NCBI GenBank assembly: GCA_023381945.1
Contig: JAMCQY010000080.1
Location: forward strand, 1 to 13,733
DNA: 13,733 bases
Direction of reading: 5' to 3'
DNA from: Deltaproteobacteria bacterium
GTDB taxonomy: Bacteria > Desulfobacterota > Desulfobaccia > Desulfobaccales > 0-14-0-80-60-11
The position numbers and the translations under genes are program-made. The stretch's first letter is position 1. Each line of letters begins with the position of its first letter. Shown here piece after piece: positions 8,301 to 13,733 of this stretch. The notes below the pieces were generated by a model. That model worked only from the letters and a program-made list of their open reading frames with translations, did no database searches and had not been told where the DNA came from.

Positions 8301-9447
8301 TGAGGGCGCTTTCCCAGCGCAGTTCCCCTTTCAGGAGCTGCCGCCGGCCAGCCTCATCCCACATGGCGGCGGCCTGATCGAAATGTCCCTTCCGGGCCTG
8401 GAGCCGGGCCAGGTTGATGATGGTTTCCTGGTGGGTGTCCCCGGCGTTCCAGGCGGCCTGGTAGGTCTTCAGGGCGCCCGTCAGATCACCGATGAGCAGC
8501 AGTTCCAGGGCGTACTGGCGCCGCAGTTCACAGTCCGGGTTCTCTTGCATCAAGGGGGCGAGAACGCCGGCGGCTTCCGCGTGGTTTCCCTTCCGGGCCC
8601 AGAGCCGGGCCAGAGCCAGGGCATATTCCTTTTCGCCCCGGCTGCGGCTGTAGAGCCAGAGGTAATGGGCCAGGGCCTGGTCGGTTTGATGGGCCGCCTC
8701 GGCGTTGCGAGCCGCTTCCAGTCGCAGGGCCGCATCGTCGGCCGATTTTCTCAGCAGGCGCTGATAAAGCGCGCCGGCCGCCTGATAGTCCCGCTGCCAG
8801 TAATGGAGCAGAGCCAACTGGTGCAAGGCCTCGGAGTTGGTGGGAAACTGGACCACTTCCTCTTCCTGAAGGGGAATGGCCTCCTGGAAGCGGTTCAAAG
8901 AGATGAGCAGCTCCAGTAATTGATGGCGGACCAGCGGGTCACGGGTCAAATGGTAGAGATGCTGGTAATAAGTAATCGCCTGGGGGCGGTCGTAATTTTC
9001 TCTAGCCGACAGGGTGGCGGCCAAAGCCAGAATTTCGGGATCGTCAGGATTTTCTTTTAGTCCTTCGGCCAGCAGATCCAGGCCGGCCTGCCGGTCGCCC
9101 AGGAGATCGAGGGCGCGGGCCTGGAGCTTCAACCCCTGAGTAGACTTGGCGTCCTGAGGGCCAAGCTGGCGGCAGAGACGCAGGGCCTGTTGCGGCTGCC
9201 CGGCCGCCAGATAAATCTGGCCGATTTCCAGGCAATATTGGAAATTCTCGGGTTCCCGGGCTCGGGCCTTAGAGGCCAGTTTAAGAGCTCCGGAGTAGTC
9301 TCCCCGCCGGGCCGCGTCTTGAGCCAACTGCATCAGAGCAGGGGCAGTGCGCCAGAAATCACGATCCTGACGCCAGACCAGGACCATGATCAAGGCCACA
9401 AAGCCCAGAGGGACTACCCAAATCAGGCAGCGCCATTTGCTAGCCAT
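5350..9447 (-). CDS. TPR-rich outer-membrane β-barrel exopolysaccharide exporter
   Basis: 1365 residues in three parts. Residues about 7-25 are a single hydrophobic segment after MASKWRC, either a membrane anchor or an uncleaved signal. Residues about 30-940 are a long array of tetratricopeptide repeats (recurring patterns such as A...GDYSGALKLA, EIGQIYLAAGQPQQAL, RARLLVWLGDLPGAL-like units). Residues about 960-1365 alternate polar and hydrophobic residues with many aromatics and end in SFRWKF; the terminal Phe is the usual signal for insertion of outer-membrane barrels. This TPR-plus-barrel plan is shared by PgaA, BcsC and PelB/AlgK-AlgE-type exporters, which guide a polysaccharide through the periplasm and outer membrane. 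It is longer than PgaA (about 800) and BcsC (about 1160). It starts 8 bases inside the end of the glycosyltransferase gene, so the two are surely co-expressed. The polymer is unknown. The N-terminal anchor recalls PelB. Confidence 0.88.
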   Translation of the reverse strand: MASKWRCLIWVVPLGFVALIMVLVWRQDRDFWRTAPALMQLAQDAARRGDYSGALKLASKARAREPENFQYCLEIGQIYLAAGQPQQALRLCRQLGPQDAKSTQGLKLQARALDLLGDRQAGLDLLAEGLKENPDDPEILALAATLSARENYDRPQAITYYQHLYHLTRDPLVRHQLLELLISLNRFQEAIPLQEEEVVQFPTNSEALHQLALLHYWQRDYQAAGALYQRLLRKSADDAALRLEAARNAEAAHQTDQALAHYLWLYSRSRGEKEYALALARLWARKGNHAEAAGVLAPLMQENPDCELRRQYALELLLIGDLTGALKTYQAAWNAGDTHQETIINLARLQARKGHFDQAAAMWDEAGRRQLLKGELRWESALTYSYARRFDDALKSIQPLRHANSRDPKLLLFAGQMHFYQKNWGQAARLFSAYLEQNPKDVEIRRQLAEALSFTPKNKDEALKEYGEILKVKDDIGLRLRRISLLLEGRHWDEAARELHECPIAEDPKLLQEQARLLVWLGDLPGALNRYELLLQKTQDGAARLGKAQVLIYLGRAPEALELLNRLRQEPSFARDAVVAAIEAYLTLKDYAKALRLAAKELEPLSDMSVDERALVARCYFHSPDPKHLRHTCDLLLSNLWKNRYHHPTLLILTALLPRLPHYGDLDYLMDRIPGTQGSGHGPAAAMAYFDSQLGRHDGKLSYLLHVLQGYRRHKQPNSPGELLGLAWLATELGDRQAAAAYYRRAQKLRPSDPQIAQLLLQCQLSRKDWVHALGNLENQKDNPAAPLEMARIYQIRGQYEGVKAMDARIPPGSKERISYLRLLVQACRSGHSYPEALQALAQLEGKVPQADFLMEKAQILEDQGDQKALEIYDRIIKAQPGSQMARIAQARRNRAGNNWGAAYRAYEAALKEAPQDIELLNELEFVRQQMRPELASRGFPYSRGERHPEEASRPLQFSRFGREPTGLGLSNYLPALVSDVLPVVQPESLYFQDSNKLYGWLVRAEGSFWVTKVLPARLGMEYREYNQDRNWVEQGQLDMGLNPVYVQQTNAASRLRRLDASLGLGPLSVDDRLRLSGDLILRRYWKRTDLTISQQGQLQYSVMTSPGRPGFGGGGTGFNNASIFFNPISPLPPQWQTITENRTGVLGITEKESRNRLLGSLEVGFNLGAQTDMALRYSRRDIFDQEPYAYPRLYQSVLNLPEARITTYQQADLAYNHQFQPGLDWRGTVAGAFYSDHNRRLTLYQGLAWQAVRQPRMHLALTPHYYLAAYRQQHEAYFSPHAYHAFGLGLDFDRQIHRLPTLILQGTVQGVSQHGNFGPALQGLAALEWEFVANFYTDLHYFYFREFVDNYRLMTAGVSFRWKF

Positions 9448-11014
9448 AAACCTGCCGCGGATCTCCGGCAGAACTCCATTTCGGCTTGTCCAGCACCGCT
9501 AGTACCAGGTCACCCAGGATCCAAACAATGCCTGCCGAGAAGATGGCATTAAACAGAATCAGCCATGGCAAAGCCCAACCCTGCCACAGGGATATCATTG
9601 GTAAGGCAAGGTGCAGGCCGATAAATCCCAAATGGGGAGCCACATGCCACCAGCGGCCTGCATCAGCGAGAAATAGCCGGTTGTTGACCTGATAACGGGG
9701 TTTGCACCCCGGGGGATAAAGCAGGGCAACTATGATGGCCAGAGCATGCACCGGGAACAGGCTGCACAACATCTTGAATTGCTTTAGCGGTTCCTTTTTG
9801 AAGAACAGGTAATAAAACATCAGGATGGAGGCTGCCAGGTAAGCGAGGCGCAGGACCCCATAAGGCAATTCATAACCTTGCAGGAGGGAATGGCCCCGGA
9901 GATAGACGAGCAGGGGTATGGCGTAGAAGATGGGAAAGGCCAGGCCACTGGCCAGATAACTCAGCATGATAATGAGAAAATGCCTCTTTTGAGGCCAGGC
10001 CAGTCCCTGTTTCCAGAGGGGATTATCCCAAAAGAAGAGACGCATGGTGTCCAGGCACCACTGGAACCGTTGGCGGTAAACACCCGGCAGGGTAGCAGGG
10101 GCCAGTCCACGGGAAAGCGGGTAGGGAAAGTAAATAGACCGCCAGCCGCGGCTTAAGAGTTCATAGGAAGTGGTGAAATCTTCCACCAGGTTCCAGGTGG
10201 AAAAGCCGCCCATCTCCTCCAGGGCCTGCCGGCGATACACCACCCCGGAGCCGCAGGAGACCACGGCGTTGGCCTGATCGTTGCTCAATTGCATGGTTTC
10301 ATAGAAGACCCGGTCGGCATTGTAAAAAGGATCACCTTCAGGGAGAAAGAAGGCCTGCCGGCTCTGCACATAACCCACCCTGTCCTGATTAAAAAAACCA
10401 ACCAGCCTCTGCAAAATCTCGGGAGCCGGCACCTGATCGGCATCCAGCACCAGGATTAACTCACCCTGGCTATGCTGTAAGCCAAAATTAAGATTGCCGC
10501 TTTTGAAATCCTGCAAGGTCAGGCCAGCCTTGGGCCTGGAGAAGTAGTGGAAACCCAGGGATTCAGCCAGGATGGCCACCTGCCGGGAAGCGCCGTCATC
10601 CAGGACATAAACCTTCAAGGGCTGGTAAGCAATGCGTTTGACGGCCAACAGCGTGGTTTTGATGACTTCGAACGGCTCACCGCAGCAGGGGACCAGGACA
10701 TCCACCGACCATTGACGGTCGGGACGGAGTCCCTCAGATTTATGGCCTCGAAGATGCCAACCATCTATGGCAATCAAAGAGAGCAACAGGAAGGAGAGGA
10801 GTTCCGCGGCCAGGAAAAGAAAATCCGGAATTTCCCGGTTTCGAAGGACAAGGGGGGTGAGCCAAAACAGGTAGATGAAGCCTAAAACCAGGGTCAATAA
10901 AGAAAAGATCAGAGCAACGCGGCGGCGAGGGCGGTCTTGAATGTCCAGATAGCGTCTTTGAGGCAGCCGACCAACCAGATCGGCCCAAAGCAGCGAAAAA
11001 CAGTTGCTTCTCAT
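9440..11014 (-). CDS. Membrane family-2 glycosyltransferase, cellulose/PNAG synthase-like
   Basis: 524 residues. Two membrane helices come first (about 34-55 and 65-86), then a cytoplasmic GT-A domain, then about five more helices (about 347-510). Catalytic motifs of processive inverting GT2 enzymes are visible: VLDDG (D139, D140), LDAD (D191, D193), VED (D279, the likely base) and a QxxRW-type motif read here as QRFQW (315-319), where Gln replaces the usual Arg. The enzyme should polymerise a nucleotide-sugar and pass the chain through the inner membrane. No PilZ domain is present, so control by c-di-GMP, if any, would need another protein. It is the first gene of the operon and overlaps the exporter gene by 8 bases. 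A good Shine-Dalgarno sequence (AGGGGG, 11020-11025 on the other strand) lies five bases before ATG 11014. The product could be cellulose-like, PNAG-like or another glycan. Confidence 0.9.
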   Translation of the reverse strand: MRSNCFSLLWADLVGRLPQRRYLDIQDRPRRRVALIFSLLTLVLGFIYLFWLTPLVLRNREIPDFLFLAAELLSFLLLSLIAIDGWHLRGHKSEGLRPDRQWSVDVLVPCCGEPFEVIKTTLLAVKRIAYQPLKVYVLDDGASRQVAILAESLGFHYFSRPKAGLTLQDFKSGNLNFGLQHSQGELILVLDADQVPAPEILQRLVGFFNQDRVGYVQSRQAFFLPEGDPFYNADRVFYETMQLSNDQANAVVSCGSGVVYRRQALEEMGGFSTWNLVEDFTTSYELLSRGWRSIYFPYPLSRGLAPATLPGVYRQRFQWCLDTMRLFFWDNPLWKQGLAWPQKRHFLIIMLSYLASGLAFPIFYAIPLLVYLRGHSLLQGYELPYGVLRLAYLAASILMFYYLFFKKEPLKQFKMLCSLFPVHALAIIVALLYPPGCKPRYQVNNRLFLADAGRWWHVAPHLGFIGLHLALPMISLWQGWALPWLILFNAIFSAGIVWILGDLVLAVLDKPKWSSAGDPRQVYG

Positions 11015-11280
11015 GTTCGCCCCCTACTTCCTTGACAGGGCACGCTGCTGTTCTCAAAACAGCGACAGACGGTGGTTCTCTATAAATGCCCTCCTTCCTT
11101 GGTGAGCGGCTCCGGACCAATTGGCGGCTGCTCCGGAACAATCTCTTTGGTCATCCCATAAATTTTCGGGAGTAGAAAAATAAGCTTCCAAAACATTAGC
11201 AAAAACATTTTATTTTTGTAAAGTAATTTTTTTTCTTTTTTAAAAATATAATCATTAGAGCCTCTTTCAAAAAGTATTTT
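11015..11280 (-). promoter_or_regulatory. AT-rich leader upstream of the polysaccharide operon
   Basis: This 266-base stretch precedes the glycosyltransferase on its 5' side. It contains the operon's Shine-Dalgarno sequence (11020-11025), a small perfect palindrome (GCTGTT 11047-11052, AACAGC 11058-11063) about 33 bases before the start codon, and a strongly AT-rich block at about 11160-11275, in sharp contrast to the GC-rich genes. The AT block is the obvious place for the operon promoter or for binding of nucleoid proteins, and the palindrome could be an operator. I could not identify -35 and -10 boxes with confidence. A 68-codon frame here is Lys/Phe/Leu-rich and has no coding signs. Confidence 0.35.
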
Positions 11281-11364
11281 TGTCATCCTGAGCGAAGCGA
11301 AGGATCTCGTATTTTCCCTTAATTATCTGAGATTCTTCGGTCGCTGCGCTCCCTCAGAATGACA
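11281..11364. repeat. Imperfect palindromic repeat element
   Basis: The arm TGTCATCCTGAGCGAAGCGA (from 11281, continuing AGGATCTC) is repeated inverted as GAGATTCTTCGGTCGCTGCG (continuing to AATGACA at 11364), with small insertions in the right arm, around an AT-rich centre. The outermost six bases (TGTCAT/ATGACA) pair perfectly. Repeats of this TGTCAT-CTGAGCGAAGCGAAG type recur between genes in many unrelated bacterial genomes; this is from memory, not searched. It marks the boundary between the polysaccharide operon and the scrambled region. Confidence 0.65.
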
Positions 11365-11595
11365 GGAAAGGAGACTAAAGTTAGTGCTGACGATTTTGCC
11401 CTTTGGGAGCGTCCGGCCTTGACCCAGTCTGGCGGGTAGGCGGCCAGCGAGGCCACAGCCCGGACCCGCATCAGCCGGTCACCCCGGGACCAGGCCCGAT
11501 TGGCCGCGGCGCTGCAGAATTTGACCGGGCGGCAACCCATACCCCGATAAACGTTGTTAAAGTGAAGAGGTTTCAGCAGGGCATCGGTTTCTACT
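11365..11595. other. Intergenic stretch with a possible gene remnant
   Basis: No complete gene is visible. On the - strand from about 11540 to 11400 a GC-rich frame reads like coding sequence (for example SRGDRLMRVRAVASLAAYPP), but it runs into the palindromic repeat with no stop of its own, has no clear start and belongs to no family I recognise. It may be the remnant of a gene. The whole gap 11015-11595 thus holds leader, palindrome and this remnant. Confidence 0.3.
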
Positions 11596-12165
11596 TCACG
11601 CCTTCAGGCCCGCCAGGCACAAGCCGTCCAGAAGGTTGTCAACCAGGTTTGGGAATTTGGCATAGCAGCTGATGAGAAAAGGGGCGGCGGCGGGGAAATC
11701 CGGCCTGAGTTGGAGCAACTCCGCCAAGGCTTGGGCTCCTTCCTGATCTCTTCCCAACCGGCCTAAGGCTGCGGCCCGCAACAGCGGATCCCAGAAGAGT
11801 TGGGGCATCTGGAAGGCCATGGCTTCCTGATAGGCTTCCTCGCACCTTTCCTGAAGAAACAGATAAAAAAACGTCGCCATATGGAACCACCCCGGGTAAT
11901 GGGGGTTCAACTGAAGACCCTTTTTGAGGATGGCCAAGCCCCGCTCCCATTCGCCATATAGCGCCAGGAGCCAGCCGAGAAATCCGATGGGGGCGGGAGC
12001 GTTGGGGTTGAGACCCAGGGCAACTTCGGCTTCCGCCAAAAACAACTCCCGCTCATTGCGGAAGAAATATACATGGGCCAGAGCGGTCCGCGCCACCTGG
12101 TTCTCAGGTTCCAGGTCCGCCCCCTTATGAGCCGCGATCAGGGCCTGTTCCAGGGGCGATTCCAT
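11596..12165 (-). pseudogene. C-terminal TPR fragment, adenylate-cyclase-type tail
   Basis: 189 residues of helical repeats: ALAHVYFFRNERE, AEVALGLNPNAPA, GLQLNPHYPGWFHMATFF, then MPQLFWDPLLRAAALGRLGR, ALAELLQLRPDFP and finally NLLDGLCLAGLKA. This order resembles the C-terminal end of bacterial proteins that join a class III adenylate/guanylate cyclase or DNA-binding domain to TPR repeats and end in a LLDGLRKAGL-like tail; this is recognition from memory. The N-terminal catalytic and early repeat parts are missing. The frame runs open for 23 codons past the ATG at 12165 to a stop at 12235-12237, with no Shine-Dalgarno sequence, so the gene appears cut at about 12166-12190, where the sulfatase begins on the opposite strand. 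It could be expressed as a small TPR protein, but a truncated pseudogene is more likely. Confidence 0.6.
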
Positions 12166-12190
12166 AGGGATTACGATATCCTGGTGTATC

Positions 12191-13269
12191 TTGGCGAGTC
12201 TAGTGCTACCGTTGGTAGCCGTCCCGTCCCTGGCTCAGCAGGCCGCTCCACCAAGCCAACCCGCCCTGGCCGTGGGGGGCCCAGGCAGTGCACCCCAACA
12301 ACTCCCCGAGCCCCAGGGCGCGCCGCAAAGCGACCGCTGGCAAAGCTCCGTGAGCCCGCAGGTCACCGGCGTGCCGGGTTCGCCCAGCGCCACCACCACC
12401 GTTAAGGGTGGTCAAATCCCGCCGCCGCCGGCCAAGTTCGGCGGCAAGATCGAGCGCACCACCAAGGGTTCCAAGCCCTGGTGGCCGCCCCGGGTGGTCC
12501 CCCCCAAGGGCTCACCCAACGTCTTGCTCATCATGACCGACGACTGCGGTTTTGGCGCCCCCAGCACCTTCGGGGGTGTCATCCCCACCCCGGCCCTGGA
12601 TCGGGTGGGCAAAATGGGCCTACGCTACACCAACTTCCACTCCACGGCCCTGTGCTCGCCCACCCGGGCGGCCCTAATCACCGGGCGCAACCACCATTCG
12701 GTGGGCTACGGCGTGATCGCCGAGCAGGCTACAGGCTATCCCGGCTACGACAGCATCATCACCCGGGACAAGTGCACCATCGGCAAGATCCTGAAGGATA
12801 ACGGCTACCGCACCTCGTGGTTCGGCAAGAACCACAACACGCCGGCCTTCCAGGCGAGCGGCATCTGTCCATTCCACCAATGGCCGGTTGGCATGGGCTT
12901 TGAGTATTTCTACGGCTTCATGGGCGGCGACACCAATCAGTGGCAGCCGGCGAACCTGGCCCGCAACACCACTTACATCTATCCGTTCCTGGACAACCCC
13001 AAGTACAACCTCATTACCGCCATGGCAGATGAGGCCATCACCTACATGAACCAGTCAATACTCTGACGCCGGAGCAGCCGTTCTTCGTGTATTACGTGCC
13101 GGGCGCTACGCATGCGCCCCATCATCCGACGCCGGAATGGATCAAAAAAGCCACCGACTTGCATCTTTTTGACCAGGGCTGGAACAAGCTGCGGGAGCAG
13201 ATCTTCAAGAACCAGAAGAAGCTGGGCGTGATCCCGGCCAATGCCAAGCTGACCCCGTGGCCCAAGGAT
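12191..13269 (+). pseudogene. Arylsulfatase, N-terminal part, frameshifted and truncated
   Basis: Residues 1-16 (LASLVLPLVAVPSLAQ) are the hydrophobic core and cleavage region of a secretion signal lacking its basic N-terminus; a Pro-rich linker follows, then the sulfatase domain. D117 and D118 in MTDDCGFG are metal ligands, and C155 in CSPTR lies in the CxPxR signature where Cys becomes formylglycine. Later stretches (SWFGKNHNTP, GFMGGDTNQWQPANL) match the large arylsulfatases of about 750-790 residues. The first frame stops with TGA at 13064-13066, but the protein resumes in the next frame (NTLTPEQPFFVYYVPGATHA), so one base is missing at about 13053-13056. Homology ends at LTPWPKD (about 13269), where the strand switches. 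TTG 12191 has no Shine-Dalgarno sequence and the frame is open further upstream, so the true 5' end is lost. No maturation enzyme is nearby. Confidence 0.8.
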
Positions 13270-13434
13270 CAGGGTATTGTCCAGCCTGCCCATGTCCTCC
13301 ACCGCCTGGATCACCCGGCCGATCTCGTGATCCACGTACATCAGATACGCCGCATAGACGTCCACCTGGCGGATGAACATCTTCTTCTCGTCGGCCGAGA
13401 GCTTGTCCCATTCCTTCAGCAGTTCCAGAGGCAA
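13267..13434 (-). pseudogene. Inverted 56-residue segment of the same arylsulfatase
   Basis: Read on the - strand, this segment encodes 56 residues running from LPLELLKEWDKLSADEKK through FIRQVDVYAAYL and DHEIGRVIQAVEDMG to LDNTLI. In arylsulfatases of this type, this stretch normally comes directly after the LTPWP segment that ends at 13269 on the + strand, and it is followed by a YISGDNG-like metal-binding motif, absent here. It is therefore the next piece of the same gene in inverted orientation. The junction shares GAT (13267-13269) between the two pieces. Beyond 13440 no sulfatase sequence is seen on either strand, so the rest of the gene has been lost. Confidence 0.75.
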
Positions 13435-13440
13435 CGTTTA

Positions 13441-13583
13441 AAGATGCACATAGGATCAGAAACTTATACAAATCCCCCCTGCCCCGGTAGTGTCCGGCAG
13501 CGATTTTGCAGGGATGCGGGCAGATTGGTACTGAAAAATGTAGCCGCAGGCTTTACCGGCGCTTATTGCCGATAGGTCAAAAA
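13441..13583. other. Unassigned sequence after the sulfatase fragments
   Basis: I see no gene here. The + frame covering it is only the continuation of the broken sulfatase frame and gives a low-complexity, unrecognisable peptide. A GGTAGTGTCCGG stretch (about 13486-13497) is faintly like the end of some insertion sequences, but no partner repeat is visible. Confidence 0.3.
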
Positions 13584-13586
13584 CTC

Positions 13587-13684
13587 CCTCTTCCCTGAGA
13601 GGGGAGAGGACCGGGGTGAGGGGTGGCTTCTGAGACTGACCACTTCCCCCTCACCCTAACCCTCTCCCCCATTGGGGGAGAGGG
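13587..13684. repeat. Composite palindromic repeat with two terminal hairpins
   Basis: The left hairpin pairs CCTCTTCCCT (13587-13596) with AGGGGAGAGG (13600-13609), one G-T mismatch. The right hairpin pairs CCCTCTCCCCC (13660-13670) with GGGGGAGAGGG (13674-13684), perfect over 11 bp. Between them GGGTGAGGGGTGG (13614-13626) pairs with CCACTTCCCCCTCACCC (13640-13656) with a small bulge. Repeats built from CCCTCACCCTAACCCTCTCCC are common between genes in many bacteria; this is from memory. The bases after it (13685-13733) are AT-rich with no visible gene. Confidence 0.65.
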
Positions 13685-13733
13685 GAATAACCATATAATT
13701 CCATATGTTATTTTGATTCGGCAGATAGTTTCC

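Noticed and set aside
8170..8919. 249-codon frame on the + strand inside the exporter gene
   Set aside because: It is antisense to clear TPR coding sequence in a GC-rich gene; its peptide is Gly/Gln/Leu-rich and unlike any family. Expected shadow frame.
11080..11286. 68-codon - strand frame in the AT-rich leader
   Set aside because: Composition is driven by A/T runs, it starts in the palindromic repeat, and there is no Shine-Dalgarno sequence. Better seen as leader.
11319..11540. 73-codon - strand frame
   Set aside because: It reads into the palindromic repeat, whose translation (LRERSDRRISD) is a typical repeat artefact. The GC-rich part may be a gene remnant but cannot be called as a gene.
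13270..13575. Continuation of the + strand sulfatase frame past 13269
   Set aside because: Sulfatase similarity stops at LTPWPKD; the following peptide is the antisense of the inverted segment and then intergenic sequence.
13587..13684. Possible CRISPR-like repeats or transcription terminator
   Set aside because: The repeated motifs are inverted, not direct, with no regular spacers, and no T-run follows the hairpins.

Overview
The window looks like part of a GC-rich Gram-negative chromosome. The outer-membrane type β-barrel and the lipoprotein signal support a Gram-negative cell. The mix of soluble histidine kinases, an exopolysaccharide cassette and many small palindromic repeats would suit a Deltaproteobacteria/Desulfobacterota-type genome, but that taxonomic guess is weak and is inference only. 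I see no tRNA, rRNA, CRISPR array or intact transposase.

Positions 1-4030, mostly + strand: the C-terminal end of a charged helical protein, a metallo-β-lactamase-fold hydrolase (glyoxalase II-like), a soluble PAS-PAS histidine kinase, and a second short histidine kinase with no recognisable sensor domain. Between the kinases lies a compact element with 17-bp terminal inverted repeats and two nested hairpins, which looks like a MITE. No response regulator is visible.

Positions 4037-11014, - strand: a tight three-gene operon with overlapping ends. In transcription order it encodes a membrane-embedded processive family-2 glycosyltransferase, a 1365-residue TPR protein ending in an outer-membrane β-barrel with a C-terminal Phe, and an M48-type zinc metalloprotease lipoprotein with a PDZ-like segment. 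The first two resemble the synthase/exporter pairs of PgaC/PgaA, BcsA/BcsC and Pel-type systems. I infer a synthase-dependent exopolysaccharide system with its own envelope protease. This is the most interesting functional unit of the window. An AT-rich leader of about 260 bp precedes it.

Positions 11281-13690: a scrambled region between two different palindromic repeat elements. It holds the C-terminal part of a TPR protein, probably the tail of an adenylate-cyclase-type protein, on the - strand. Head to head with it is an arylsulfatase-like gene on the + strand that has lost its normal start, carries a one-base frameshift near 13053, and then switches strand at about 13267, where the next 56 residues of the same sulfatase are encoded in inverted orientation. 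The rest of the sulfatase is absent. This is either a genuine graveyard of gene fragments or an assembly/amplification artefact; the sequence alone cannot decide.
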